17,286 bases of DNA from Saprospiraceae bacterium (GTDB taxonomy: Bacteria > Bacteroidota > Bacteroidia > Chitinophagales > Saprospiraceae): positions 1 through 17,286 of the forward strand of contig JAHDCE010000019.1 in NCBI GenBank assembly GCA_020630045.1, read 5' to 3'. Position 1 is the stretch's first letter, and each line of letters starts with the position of its first letter. Shown here in pieces: positions 1 to 7,592 of this stretch. A program made the translations under genes and the position numbers. Below the pieces are notes generated by a model. It did not search any database. It saw nothing but the letters and a program-made list of their open reading frames with translations, and was not told the origin of the DNA.

Positions 1-1
1 G

Positions 2-76
2 TCATTTGGAAAAGGCAATTTTAAAGCCTTATTCGAAGCAATAGAGAGAGAGCAGGCCCTCCGAGGTACGCTCTAA
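2..76 (+). CDS. hppD: 4-hydroxyphenylpyruvate dioxygenase, C-terminal end (partial)
   Basis: Only the last 24 codons and the TAA stop lie in the window; the 5' part is outside. The peptide reads FGKGNFKALFEAIEREQ followed by ALRGTL. This matches the very conserved C-terminal helix of 4-hydroxyphenylpyruvate dioxygenase (human enzyme: GAGNFNSLF then EEEQNLRGNL). The family converts 4-hydroxyphenylpyruvate to homogentisate in cytosolic tyrosine catabolism. The iron ligands lie upstream and cannot be checked here, although the C-terminal helix with its Phe residues that caps the active site is visible. A terminator follows 63 bases downstream, so this is probably the last gene of its transcript. 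The call rests on a short but diagnostic segment recognised by eye. Confidence 0.85.
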   Translation, partial: SFGKGNFKALFEAIEREQALRGTL

Positions 77-92
77 TAAAGTAATATAAGAC

Positions 93-125
93 TTCTGTCC
101 CGTTAAACTTATACAATGGACAGAA
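93..125. repeat. 8-bp inverted repeat downstream of the dioxygenase gene
   Basis: TTCTGTCC at 93-100 is perfectly complementary to GGACAGAA at 118-125, with a 17-base AT-rich spacer. It lies between the dioxygenase stop and the terminator at 140-172. It could be an extra stem in the mRNA tail or a chance repeat; its large loop and missing T-run argue against a second terminator. No function can be assigned. Confidence 0.35.
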
Positions 126-139
126 CACATGGATGTACG

Positions 140-172
140 ACAACCGCTGCTGAACACAGCGGTTGTTTTTTG
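140..172 (+). terminator. Rho-independent terminator after the dioxygenase gene
   Basis: ACAACCGCTG (140-149) pairs perfectly with CAGCGGTTGT (157-166) around a 7-base loop, and a T-run follows at once (166-171). The 10-bp GC-containing stem plus U-tract is a canonical intrinsic terminator reading rightward. It therefore ends the dioxygenase transcript. Confidence 0.9.
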
Positions 173-221
173 TTATGCTAATGCTAATAATTCCATTGCC
201 GGTCTAAATCCTAGAGGGTGA

Positions 222-262
222 TCAAAACAAAAGTGCCCGTTCCGAACCGGAACGGGCACTTT
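222..262 (-). terminator. Rho-independent terminator of the POT transporter gene
   Basis: AAAGTGCCCGTTCCG (230-244) and CGGAACGGGCACTTT (248-262) form a perfect 15-bp stem with a 3-base loop. Read on the minus strand, the stem ends in TTT and continues TTGTTTTGAT, giving a U-rich tail. It lies 32 bases beyond the transporter stop codon. Rightward reading has a poorer tail, so it mainly serves the minus-strand gene. Confidence 0.9.
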
Positions 263-294
263 ACATTTACTTTTATTTCCCTTCCGGGAAATGT

Positions 295-2349
295 TTATCT
301 CACACCGTGCATCAATTTCTTCAAGACCGGATTCAACAAGAATACAAGTACACCGGCCGCTGCTGGGACGATGGTAAATATCAAGAAGAATGTCGCCAAT
401 GAATATTGGTTCGTGATGTTTTCGATTTGTCCACCCAATGTACCGGCTAGTTTATTACCAATGGCAATAGCCAGATACCACATACCGAACATGAATGCGA
501 TCATCCGTCCCGGTACGAGTTTGGACACATACGACAGCCCCACCGGAGACAAACAAAGCTCACCCAACGTATGGAATAAGTAGGCGAGTATCAACCAGAC
601 CATACTTACTTTTACACCATCTGTTATACCCCAAGCACCGAAGGCCAATAAGCCGAATCCAATAGCCATAATGATGAGTCCGAGCGCATATTTCGTCGCA
701 GCCGAAGGATTGTATTTACTATCCCACCACCTTGAGAAGAATGAAGCGAATGCGATGATAAAGAATGAGTTCAAAATACTGAACCAAGATACTGTGATTT
801 CCACTTGACTATCTTTCACCTCTTTCACAGTAGCGTTAATGATTCCGTTATCACGATTGAGTTCTTTTCCACGTTCGATGGCGATTTTCTTACGAGCTTC
901 ATCCAAGTAACCGAATTCGGTAACATCCTTGTCTTTATGAATGATAGCCAGTTGGTCGCCTACATTCAATTGGGCAGGGTCAGCAATGGATGCAGTTCTT
1001 GTTACTACTTTATCAGTAGGTGCGACGGTCATTGCTTGGGTAACCGGGTTATATACGGTTTCACCATCACCATTTGTTGTTTCAATAGCTTGGTAAGTCA
1101 CATCGTATGCTGTTGTACTCCAGTCACGATTTAGCATCCATCCGACAACACCCCAAACTCCAATGAAACAAACCACCAATACGATATTCGAAGCCGCGAT
1201 TTTTTTGAATGTTTGCTTCGCCAATAAGTAAAGGACATAAGTGATGATTAACAACGGAACAACCGTCAATAATAAATTGACCACATTGTATATCGTCGCT
1301 GCCGATCCGGTCAATACACGATTTACATTGTCCCTGGCGAATGTGACCAAGGAAGTCGCTCCCTGCTCGAATGACATCCAGAAAAAGACGGTGAAAAAGG
1401 CGAAAATAACGAATGCGATCATCCGATCCCTGATAACTGCTTCATACCTCACAATCCTCGAAATCACTAGGAATAAAAATAGTATTAGCCCAATGATAAC
1501 GGTGAAGTATTGCCCCGAAAGTCCGGCGACTTCAAATGGAAATAAGTTTATTCCACCAATTTTGGACAATGGATCATTAATCAAATATGCAAAACCAATA
1601 ATAGCCGTGATAACTACTAAAACCATATCTACAGTTGTAAATGGATTGCGTTTCACCGCATCTTCCATGGCCTCTTCTTCCTTGGCTTTGGCTGCATCCC
1701 GCTTAGAAGGAACGTCCCCAATAGAACCGAACAACGGAGCGGCCAACCAGAACTGGAGCGTACCTAAAAGCATGAAGATACCGGCAAGACCGAAACCCCA
1801 GCTCCATCCGACACGTTCTGCTAAGTAACCACAAAGCATCATTCCGAAGAAAGCACCGGCGTTTACACCCATATAGAAGATGGTATAGGCACCATCCTTT
1901 TTCTCAGGCAAGTATTTATACATCTCGGAAACCATGGAGGTCATCGTCGGTTTGAAAAAACCGGTACCGATAACCAGCAAGGCCAGACCCATATACATGG
2001 ACAACTCCGTTTCCAAAGCCATACTGGCATGACCCAGGGTCATAATAATCGAGCCGATCACTACCGCCCACCGGTATCCGGTCAGCTTATCGGCGATATA
2101 TCCCCCGACAATAGGGGTAAGGTATAAAAGACCGGCATAAGTGCCGAACAATGCACCTGCGTTTTCCATTTTCCATTCCCAACCCGGATTGAATCCGATA
2201 GCGGTCATGGTTAAAAAGTTGATTAAAAGTACACGCATCCCATAAAACGAGAACCGTTCCCACATCTCCGTGAAGAAGAGAACGAATAGCCCGGCCGGGT
2301 GCCCGAGTACGTTGGTAGAGAAAAAATTAGTTCTAGCAGAATCACTCAT
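295..2349 (-). CDS. POT/PTR2-family proton-coupled peptide transporter with a large internal insertion
   Basis: An inner-membrane, proton-driven di-/tripeptide symporter of the POT family within the MFS fold. Seen in the 684-residue product: the ExxER proton-coupling motif in TM1 (E28, E31, R32); GGYIADKLTG (82-91); the PTR signature FYMGVNAG (158-165); FWMSFEQGATS in TM7 (323-333); and GELCLSPVGLS (596-606) in TM10. Typical bacterial members have about 450-550 residues. The excess lies between TM7 and the helix starting SWFSILN (521): about 175 residues with two extra hydrophobic stretches (roughly 355-376 and 388-405) and a soluble segment (about 408-520). The ATG start gives a normal cytoplasmic N-terminus. 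It is a single-gene unit with its own terminator, divergent from the glucokinase gene. The family is certain; the substrate (peptide rather than nitrate or another solute) is inferred. Confidence 0.93.
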   Translation of the reverse strand: MSDSARTNFFSTNVLGHPAGLFVLFFTEMWERFSFYGMRVLLINFLTMTAIGFNPGWEWKMENAGALFGTYAGLLYLTPIVGGYIADKLTGYRWAVVIGSIIMTLGHASMALETELSMYMGLALLVIGTGFFKPTMTSMVSEMYKYLPEKKDGAYTIFYMGVNAGAFFGMMLCGYLAERVGWSWGFGLAGIFMLLGTLQFWLAAPLFGSIGDVPSKRDAAKAKEEEAMEDAVKRNPFTTVDMVLVVITAIIGFAYLINDPLSKIGGINLFPFEVAGLSGQYFTVIIGLILFLFLVISRIVRYEAVIRDRMIAFVIFAFFTVFFWMSFEQGATSLVTFARDNVNRVLTGSAATIYNVVNLLLTVVPLLIITYVLYLLAKQTFKKIAASNIVLVVCFIGVWGVVGWMLNRDWSTTAYDVTYQAIETTNGDGETVYNPVTQAMTVAPTDKVVTRTASIADPAQLNVGDQLAIIHKDKDVTEFGYLDEARKKIAIERGKELNRDNGIINATVKEVKDSQVEITVSWFSILNSFFIIAFASFFSRWWDSKYNPSAATKYALGLIIMAIGFGLLAFGAWGITDGVKVSMVWLILAYLFHTLGELCLSPVGLSYVSKLVPGRMIAFMFGMWYLAIAIGNKLAGTLGGQIENITNQYSLATFFLIFTIVPAAAGVLVFLLNPVLKKLMHGVR

Positions 2350-2551
2350 TTTTCAAGTGTTTGACGAAATTTGAAATTATTGAAGGAAATCGGATGGTTA
2401 GGGTTTATTGCCTGTTTACCCGAAACCCGGACAAAATAGGATTTTATTTGGAATTGCTGAAAATTCCGCATCCAATAGGTGGATTCAAGAAACTAAAAAA
2501 TGAAAATAGATGTGATTCGGGGTGTTTAGTGGCAGACTTCCCGGATTAATT

Positions 2552-2559
2552 TACCTTTG
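2552..2559 (+). promoter_or_regulatory. Bacteroidota-type -7 promoter element for the glucokinase gene
   Basis: TACCTTTG matches the Bacteroidota -7 consensus TAnnTTTG exactly and sits 25 bases before the ATG at 2585. No clear -33 TTG is seen at the usual distance, so the match rests on the -7 box alone. The AT-rich leader carries no obvious Shine-Dalgarno. Confidence 0.55.
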
Positions 2560-2584
2560 TCGTGGGCAATAATTAATAATTGAT

Positions 2585-3325
2585 ATGAGAGAAGTATTAG
2601 GTATTGATATAGGCGGAACCGGCGTCAAATGCGCGATTATCGACATCGATTCGGGAAAAATGCTGACCGAACGTTTCAAGGAGGCTACTCCTCAACCTGC
2701 GACACCGGAAGCGGTGGCTGATGTCATAAAAAAACAAATTCGATTGCTGAATTGGTCGGGGCCCATCGGGTGTGGACTCCCTAGTGTGATTCGAAAAGGA
2801 AAGGTCGCGACAGCCGCCAATATTGATGATGCTTGGATCGGCCTTCCGGCCAATCGTTTTTTTTCCGACGCCCTAGGACATCCTACCGTAGTTTTGAATG
2901 ATGCCGACGCAGCCGGAGTCGCTGAAATGAAAATCGGCAAAGGGAAAAATAAAAACGGCGTAGTCTTGTTGATGACGATTGGTACCGGTATTGGTTCCGC
3001 ATTGTTTATTGACGGCAAGTTAGTTCCCAATACCGAGTTCGGTCACCTTCGTTTCAAAGGGATGGCTGCTGAAAAATACTGTTCGAATTCCGCTCGTAAA
3101 AATGAGGGATTGGAATACGATGTCTGGGCCGAAAGATTGGATGAATTTTTACATCATCTCAATCGAATTTGCTCTCCCGAATTGATTTTACTAGGAGGGG
3201 GAATCAGTAAGAAGTTCGAAAGATATGCCGATTGTTTCACCGTACCGATCAAAGTGACGCCGGCAAAACTGGAAAACACTGCAGGAGTCATTGGAGCGGC
3301 GTTGGCGGCGGAAGTATTGCTTTAA
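2585..3325 (+). CDS. ppgK: Polyphosphate glucokinase-like ROK family kinase
   Basis: A cytosolic sugar kinase of the ROK/ASKHA fold, most like polyphosphate glucokinases, which phosphorylate glucose to glucose-6-phosphate using polyphosphate and in some members ATP. Seen in 246 residues: the phosphate loop DIGGTGVK (8-15), LNDADAAG (104-111) with the putative catalytic base Asp106, the second phosphate loop GTGIGSA (132-138), and EFGHLRF (151-157) followed by AEKYCSNSARK. The last segment replaces the zinc-binding cysteine cluster of classical ROK repressors and kinases and is characteristic of the polyphosphate-glucokinase branch. The length fits that branch (about 240-270) and there is no DNA-binding N-terminus, so it is not a ROK repressor. 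It lies alone between a divergent transporter and a convergent lipoprotein gene. The choice of phosphoryl donor is inferred from similarity only. Confidence 0.85.
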   Translation: MREVLGIDIGGTGVKCAIIDIDSGKMLTERFKEATPQPATPEAVADVIKKQIRLLNWSGPIGCGLPSVIRKGKVATAANIDDAWIGLPANRFFSDALGHPTVVLNDADAAGVAEMKIGKGKNKNGVVLLMTIGTGIGSALFIDGKLVPNTEFGHLRFKGMAAEKYCSNSARKNEGLEYDVWAERLDEFLHHLNRICSPELILLGGGISKKFERYADCFTVPIKVTPAKLENTAGVIGAALAAEVLL

Positions 3326-3336
3326 TTTGCTCCTAA

Positions 3337-4599
3337 CTAAAATTCATAATTGGGTTTCACCCTTTTGTCAACAGGGAGGATGATGTACAAGTCGAACCCA
3401 TTAAGCAATCGTTCCAGCCGAACTTTGTTTTTTCCTTCCGGAATAATGATTTTTCCATCCTTCCATTCTTTTCGGATTTTTGCTAGGTCAATAATTCCCC
3501 ATTCATTTCTTTTTCCAAAAGCAGTGAATGGATGATAGGATTGGTAAAATCGGCTGGTTTCTGCTAAATCGACGATTTTTCCTCCTTCTGAATAGTACTT
3601 ATTCCACAAAGCGATATTCGTACAATAAGTGCCTCGTTTCCGTGCAATTTGTTCTAGGTGGAATCCGATATCTTCCGTTTCCGATCCGTCTTGAGTGGCG
3701 TGTAGTTGTCCGAACTTCACTAGGACTTTCGATTGTTCTGTGCCTTCGAAATTTTTGTCGAAATTGTCCTTGATGTAATTCGCCCGATCATTATGTGAAG
3801 CACCTCCCTTGTATCGATTGTAAATGTCCCAACTTATTTTTAAATCTTCGATAATCGACTTTGAGCCCTGATGCTCTTGCTCAGCTATATCGAAGAACCT
3901 TTGTACCGTTGGTTCTTCCAATATTTTTCGGAAAACACCACCTTCGATTTCTTCCTTGTCATCTTCCAAAATCCAATACCTGGCGATGGAATCCGATGCA
4001 ATTTTCAATCTTTGGATGTTCCTGTCATTTGGATGATGGGATGCGATTTTGTCAAAAAGAAAAAATACGCCTGAAAAATATTCTTGATCCAATCCCCAGA
4101 TGTCAAACTGGTATTGCCCGAGTTGTTGAGCGAATTCCGCGTCTTCAATACCATCAAAAAATGGAATGGGAATATCATCGATTTCCTTGAAATAATACTC
4201 CGAATTAAATGAATACAAGGAGGGAACCGTTTTTTCATGTTCCTGGATTAAGTGTTGGATTTCCTTACCGGAATGAGGGCCGATTTCACAAGCGAACTTG
4301 TCAAATCCGATTGTATGCAACTTGGGGATCATTCGTTTCGTGAATTCCGAAATTTTTGAAGAACCATGAAATTCTCCTAGGACGATGAACTGCGATTTAT
4401 TCATATACTCTTCTAGGACCTTAGCTCCGGAACCATCCCATTTTTTATCATCCATCGTGAAGTAGGAAACTCGGCTCGAAAGATATGTCGAATCCAAAAG
4501 CATCTGACCGGAAGCGACAAGAGAGGAGGTCTCCTTGTTTGAGATAGAAGCACAATCCACCAACAAAATGATGAAAAGTAAAACGATGATATATTTCAT
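3337..4599 (-). CDS. Erythromycin-esterase/TIKI-like putative lipoprotein of unknown substrate
   Basis: A 420-residue exported protein of the erythromycin esterase / ChaN-TIKI superfamily. The motifs occur in family order: GEFHGS (75-80), ACEIG with Glu105, GLDQEY (169-174), an Arg-x7-Asn motif in NDRANYIKDNF (270-280), and KFGQLHAT (295-302) with His300. These correspond to the His/Glu residues that form the active site in characterised members. The N-terminus is a hydrophobic signal (about 3-15) ending LLVDC, so Cys16 may be lipidated. The Asp before the Cys is unusual for a lipobox, so lipoprotein status is uncertain. Macrolide hydrolysis should not be assumed: many family members are uncharacterised hydrolases, metalloproteases or haem-binding proteins. 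It stands alone, converging within 11 bases on the glucokinase gene and divergent from the TonB_C gene. Confidence 0.72.
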   Translation of the reverse strand: MKYIIVLLFIILLVDCASISNKETSSLVASGQMLLDSTYLSSRVSYFTMDDKKWDGSGAKVLEEYMNKSQFIVLGEFHGSSKISEFTKRMIPKLHTIGFDKFACEIGPHSGKEIQHLIQEHEKTVPSLYSFNSEYYFKEIDDIPIPFFDGIEDAEFAQQLGQYQFDIWGLDQEYFSGVFFLFDKIASHHPNDRNIQRLKIASDSIARYWILEDDKEEIEGGVFRKILEEPTVQRFFDIAEQEHQGSKSIIEDLKISWDIYNRYKGGASHNDRANYIKDNFDKNFEGTEQSKVLVKFGQLHATQDGSETEDIGFHLEQIARKRGTYCTNIALWNKYYSEGGKIVDLAETSRFYQSYHPFTAFGKRNEWGIIDLAKIRKEWKDGKIIIPEGKNKVRLERLLNGFDLYIILPVDKRVKPNYEF

Positions 4600-4809
4600 G
4601 ATTGAAATGAATTTGTTACGCCTACAAATATGCTTGCCGTTGCGTTCTAGTGGAAATGGAATCTTTGAACAACCATATTTTGTCTGTGAACATGCCTCCG
4701 TTCAATCATTTCAACCGATTCCTAACATTATTTTATGACCGAAGTGCCTGTTATTCACTTGAATTGGCATCTTTTATGGAGTATATTACTAACACCAAGG
4801 TTCAAGAAA

Positions 4810-6066
4810 ATGACAAAACATAGAGTACGCTTCTCAATAATGCTCCTCTGGGCATCTCTATTTTTCCAATTCGCCGCTGCCCAACAACCACCTGTTTCTG
4901 ACAAAATAATGCTCCGGGCAGAGCAAATGCCATGTTGGTTAGGTTGTGCTTCCGCAGAAGATAGCGATGAATGTACGGTGGATCGGTTCCGTGAATTTAT
5001 CAAGGAAAAAATCAATTATCCGGAAGCCGCCAGGGCGGAAGGTATTTCAGGAGATGTCATCGTAAGTTTTGTTGTCAACGCGAAAGGAGAGATCAAGAAA
5101 GCCAATTTGATGCATGATATTGGCGGTGGATGTGGGGAAGAAGCCCTACGGCTGGTTAACGAAATGCCGGCATGGACTCCCGGAGAGCATAAAGGACAAA
5201 AGGTGAATGTCATTTATTCATTGGAGGTGTCTTTTATCGGAGATGGTCCTCAAGTTCCGATTGTTGAAACTGGCGGAGGGCAAGAAAAAGTGCCGGAAGA
5301 AGAAACAATTACAAAAGAAAAGCTAGTTGACAATCCCATGGAGAACGAGCAAAAAATCGAATCCATATTTAGGGAAACTTCGGATGGTCGGATTTATTCT
5401 AGAGTCAATAGAATGCCTTACTTTAAAGGATGTGGTGACTTAGAGCCCGGAACGGTCGCGAAGAGAGAATGTTCCAACGAGCATCTCGTCGAATACATAG
5501 CCAATAATATCAATTATCCGGAATCGGCAGTCGCAGAAAAGTTAGAAGGTGTGGTGTTGATGAAATTCGTAATTGATGAAAGTGGAAAAGTTGTTCGCCC
5601 CAAAGTTATCAGGGGTATTGGTGGAGCATGCGAAGAAGAAGCCATTAGGGTGGTTTCGGCGATGCCTGCTTGGACACCCGGCGAAGAAAACGGAGAACCG
5701 GTGAGTGTAGAGATGTTGCTTCCGGTACGATTTAATTTGGAATCGGCGGGTAACCTAGGGCATTATCGCTTGTATTGGGCCAACCTTAGGGGAAAAAATA
5801 TTTCTGAAAAAGCCTTGGAACAAGCCATTTTGGAAAAACCGATTATCCGGGATAGATATGGGAATGAGGTAGAGATAGCCAATCTTCAAGTCAATTATCA
5901 AAAAGGTGGAAAAGTGAAGTCATTGGAATCCAGTGGCAAGGTGACTGAAGAAATGAAAAAGATGTTGCGTAAAGCAAAAAATGGATCTTCTGTCACCCTA
6001 GTGGCAATGGTGAGAAAAGAAGGAGAAATGTTCGATATTCCTAGAACATTCGAAGTTACTAGATAG
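4810..6066 (+). CDS. Secreted protein with two TonB C-terminal domains and a GldM-like C-terminal domain
   Basis: The frame opens at 4735, but the ATG at 4810 is preferred because it begins a standard signal peptide (KHR, a hydrophobic core, AAA then QQ at about 22-26). The 418-residue product has two paralogous TonB_C domains, about 58-143 and 225-310. Each carries INYPE, a GG(G/A)C element, the block MPAWTPGE and three matching cysteines (46, 55, 108 and 208, 221, 274). A low-complexity linker (150-190) separates them. Residues about 318-418, ending with KVTEEMKKMLRKAKNGSSV and a beta-strand tail, resemble the C-terminal domain of GldM-type proteins; this is inferred by eye. TonB_C domains normally contact TonB boxes of outer-membrane receptors or peptidoglycan. 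No transmembrane anchor or Pro-rich spacer is present, so this is not a standard energy transducer. It is monocistronic and its role is unknown. Confidence 0.8.
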   Translation: MTKHRVRFSIMLLWASLFFQFAAAQQPPVSDKIMLRAEQMPCWLGCASAEDSDECTVDRFREFIKEKINYPEAARAEGISGDVIVSFVVNAKGEIKKANLMHDIGGGCGEEALRLVNEMPAWTPGEHKGQKVNVIYSLEVSFIGDGPQVPIVETGGGQEKVPEEETITKEKLVDNPMENEQKIESIFRETSDGRIYSRVNRMPYFKGCGDLEPGTVAKRECSNEHLVEYIANNINYPESAVAEKLEGVVLMKFVIDESGKVVRPKVIRGIGGACEEEAIRVVSAMPAWTPGEENGEPVSVEMLLPVRFNLESAGNLGHYRLYWANLRGKNISEKALEQAILEKPIIRDRYGNEVEIANLQVNYQKGGKVKSLESSGKVTEEMKKMLRKAKNGSSVTLVAMVRKEGEMFDIPRTFEVTR

Positions 6067-6083
6067 AAGGGACAACAAATCGG

Positions 6084-7583
6084 TTATTGGGAATTGGATG
6101 GGTTATTCATGCTGAGTGCTTCCTCTTTGTTTTTTAAGTCGAAATTAATCAATAAAGCAAGGTTGATAAAATAAAACGCACCCACCTTATCGGTCTCCAA
6201 CATATCATTGATGATGAGGAATGCGTCGATGATAATAATGGATAATAAAACCATCATGACCATATATTTCCGGTTTTTGTTTCGGGTTTGATGGTAGATG
6301 TTTTCTCCCTTTATCAGAATGAAAAACGAGAGTATCAAAAAGATAATGGCACCGGGTAAACCTTGATCCACCAACATCATCAAATAATAATTGTGAATAC
6401 CTGATTTTTCGGGATTATCACTGACGTAAGTCTCGAATTCGTTGACAGTATATCCCTTGTAAAAGTTATAGAAGTTACCGGGGCCGAATCCTGTCCAAAA
6501 CCTCGCGCGATTCATATGGATGGCGGCTACCCATCGATATACCCTTTCCATGGTTGATACATCCTCTCCCTTAGCAGTGGCATCTACAAGATTGTCGAAA
6601 TTGTAATGGGTGATTGTCTTGTCGAATTCGGGCGCATAATCCAAATACTTATTGTCGTTCAACATGTATCCGACTCCTAGGACAATACCAATAGAAGCTG
6701 CGATAATCGCCGGTTTGATCAATCGAAATCGAATGATGAAATAACTGCCAAATGCCAAAATTAAAGCGATATAGGCCGTCCTTGTAAAAGACAGATAAAT
6801 CGCAATGAGGTAAAACGGAATGGACAACACAAGAATCCACTTGATAATACCTGTTTTATATTGCCTTGCGGCAATAAAGAGATATGGAAAGAAAACGGCC
6901 ATGATTGCCGCATAAAGAACATGGTTTCTAAAACACGGACGCATTACATAATTTACATCCATGAAAGAAAAACCATAGGTGCTGTGTCGCACAAGCGTAA
7001 CTGCAATGGCAATGGTGAACGGGATAAAAATGACCCAAAATAAAGTCATGAAATCCTTCTTGGTTTTAAGTATCGTGCCCGCAAGGAAAAAATAACCGAC
7101 GACATACCAACCCTTCGCCAACATGAATTTTAGAGATACGATAAAGTTGTCGGAATGTAGGGTCGTATAGGTCATCCAAACCAAATGCAGGAGCAAAAGA
7201 AGTGTGATGGGATGTAGGAGGAAATCACTGCTCATTTTCTTGTAACTACTCAAAAGGTAGAGGAAATAAGCAAGCATCAAGCCGATTAATAAAGGCTCCG
7301 TAGGCAAGTCGGTACCAAACCCTCCCGGAAAATAATATTCCATGGATAAAGGAAGGGTAAACATCAACAAAAAGAAAACCTTCCGGAAATCCACAATGGT
7401 TTGGTACACGAGTAAAAGACCGGCCGGAAGCCCTAGTAATAAAGGTTCTTCCAATACAATGGACGCGATGATACCGATTGCGATAGATATCGCAATACCC
7501 GTAAATGTCAATAAAGAATGATCGGGTATCGAACTATCCTTGAGCCCGAACAGGTTTCTGATATGACCGGTAATCGCATCCAT
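6084..7583 (-). CDS. O-antigen ligase/polymerase-family membrane protein (Wzy_C)
   Basis: A 499-residue polytopic inner-membrane protein with about 10-12 hydrophobic segments. Its signature lies in and after the large periplasmic loop: SFTRTAY (265-271, with Arg268), RFWTGFGPGNF (361-371) and SGIHNYYLMMLVDQGLPG (394-411, with His397). This is the Wzy_C pattern shared by WaaL O-antigen ligases, Wzy polymerases and related surface-sugar ligases, which transfer undecaprenyl-linked sugars on the periplasmic face. Ligase and polymerase cannot be separated from sequence alone. Its partner is the Wzz-like gene 9 bases upstream in the same direction, which favours a role in chain polymerisation. It converges on the TonB_C gene with only 17 bases between stops and no visible terminator. 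Confidence 0.88.
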   Translation of the reverse strand: MDAITGHIRNLFGLKDSSIPDHSLLTFTGIAISIAIGIIASIVLEEPLLLGLPAGLLLVYQTIVDFRKVFFLLMFTLPLSMEYYFPGGFGTDLPTEPLLIGLMLAYFLYLLSSYKKMSSDFLLHPITLLLLLHLVWMTYTTLHSDNFIVSLKFMLAKGWYVVGYFFLAGTILKTKKDFMTLFWVIFIPFTIAIAVTLVRHSTYGFSFMDVNYVMRPCFRNHVLYAAIMAVFFPYLFIAARQYKTGIIKWILVLSIPFYLIAIYLSFTRTAYIALILAFGSYFIIRFRLIKPAIIAASIGIVLGVGYMLNDNKYLDYAPEFDKTITHYNFDNLVDATAKGEDVSTMERVYRWVAAIHMNRARFWTGFGPGNFYNFYKGYTVNEFETYVSDNPEKSGIHNYYLMMLVDQGLPGAIIFLILSFFILIKGENIYHQTRNKNRKYMVMMVLLSIIIIDAFLIINDMLETDKVGAFYFINLALLINFDLKNKEEALSMNNPSNSQ

Positions 7584-7592
7584 CCCGAGCCG

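Noticed and set aside
218..583. 121-codon plus-strand frame over the transporter terminator and 3' end
   Set aside because: Begins inside the terminator hairpin and continues antisense to the transporter; no domain seen.
1241..1828. 195-codon plus-strand frame antisense to the transporter
   Set aside because: Lies wholly inside the strongly supported transporter gene and has low-complexity Ile/Thr/Ser-rich content typical of an antisense shadow.
2361..2549. 62-codon open frame in the gap between transporter and glucokinase genes
   Set aside because: No recognisable domain, composition is not protein-like, and it spans the promoter region of two divergent genes; most likely a chance frame.
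3337..4599. Macrolide resistance gene
   Set aside because: Only superfamily motifs support it; export signal and lack of mobile or resistance context argue against a resistance label.
4735..4809. Extended N-terminus of the TonB_C protein from the ATG at 4735
   Set aside because: It would place 25 residues before a complete signal peptide; the ATG at 4810 gives a standard export signal.
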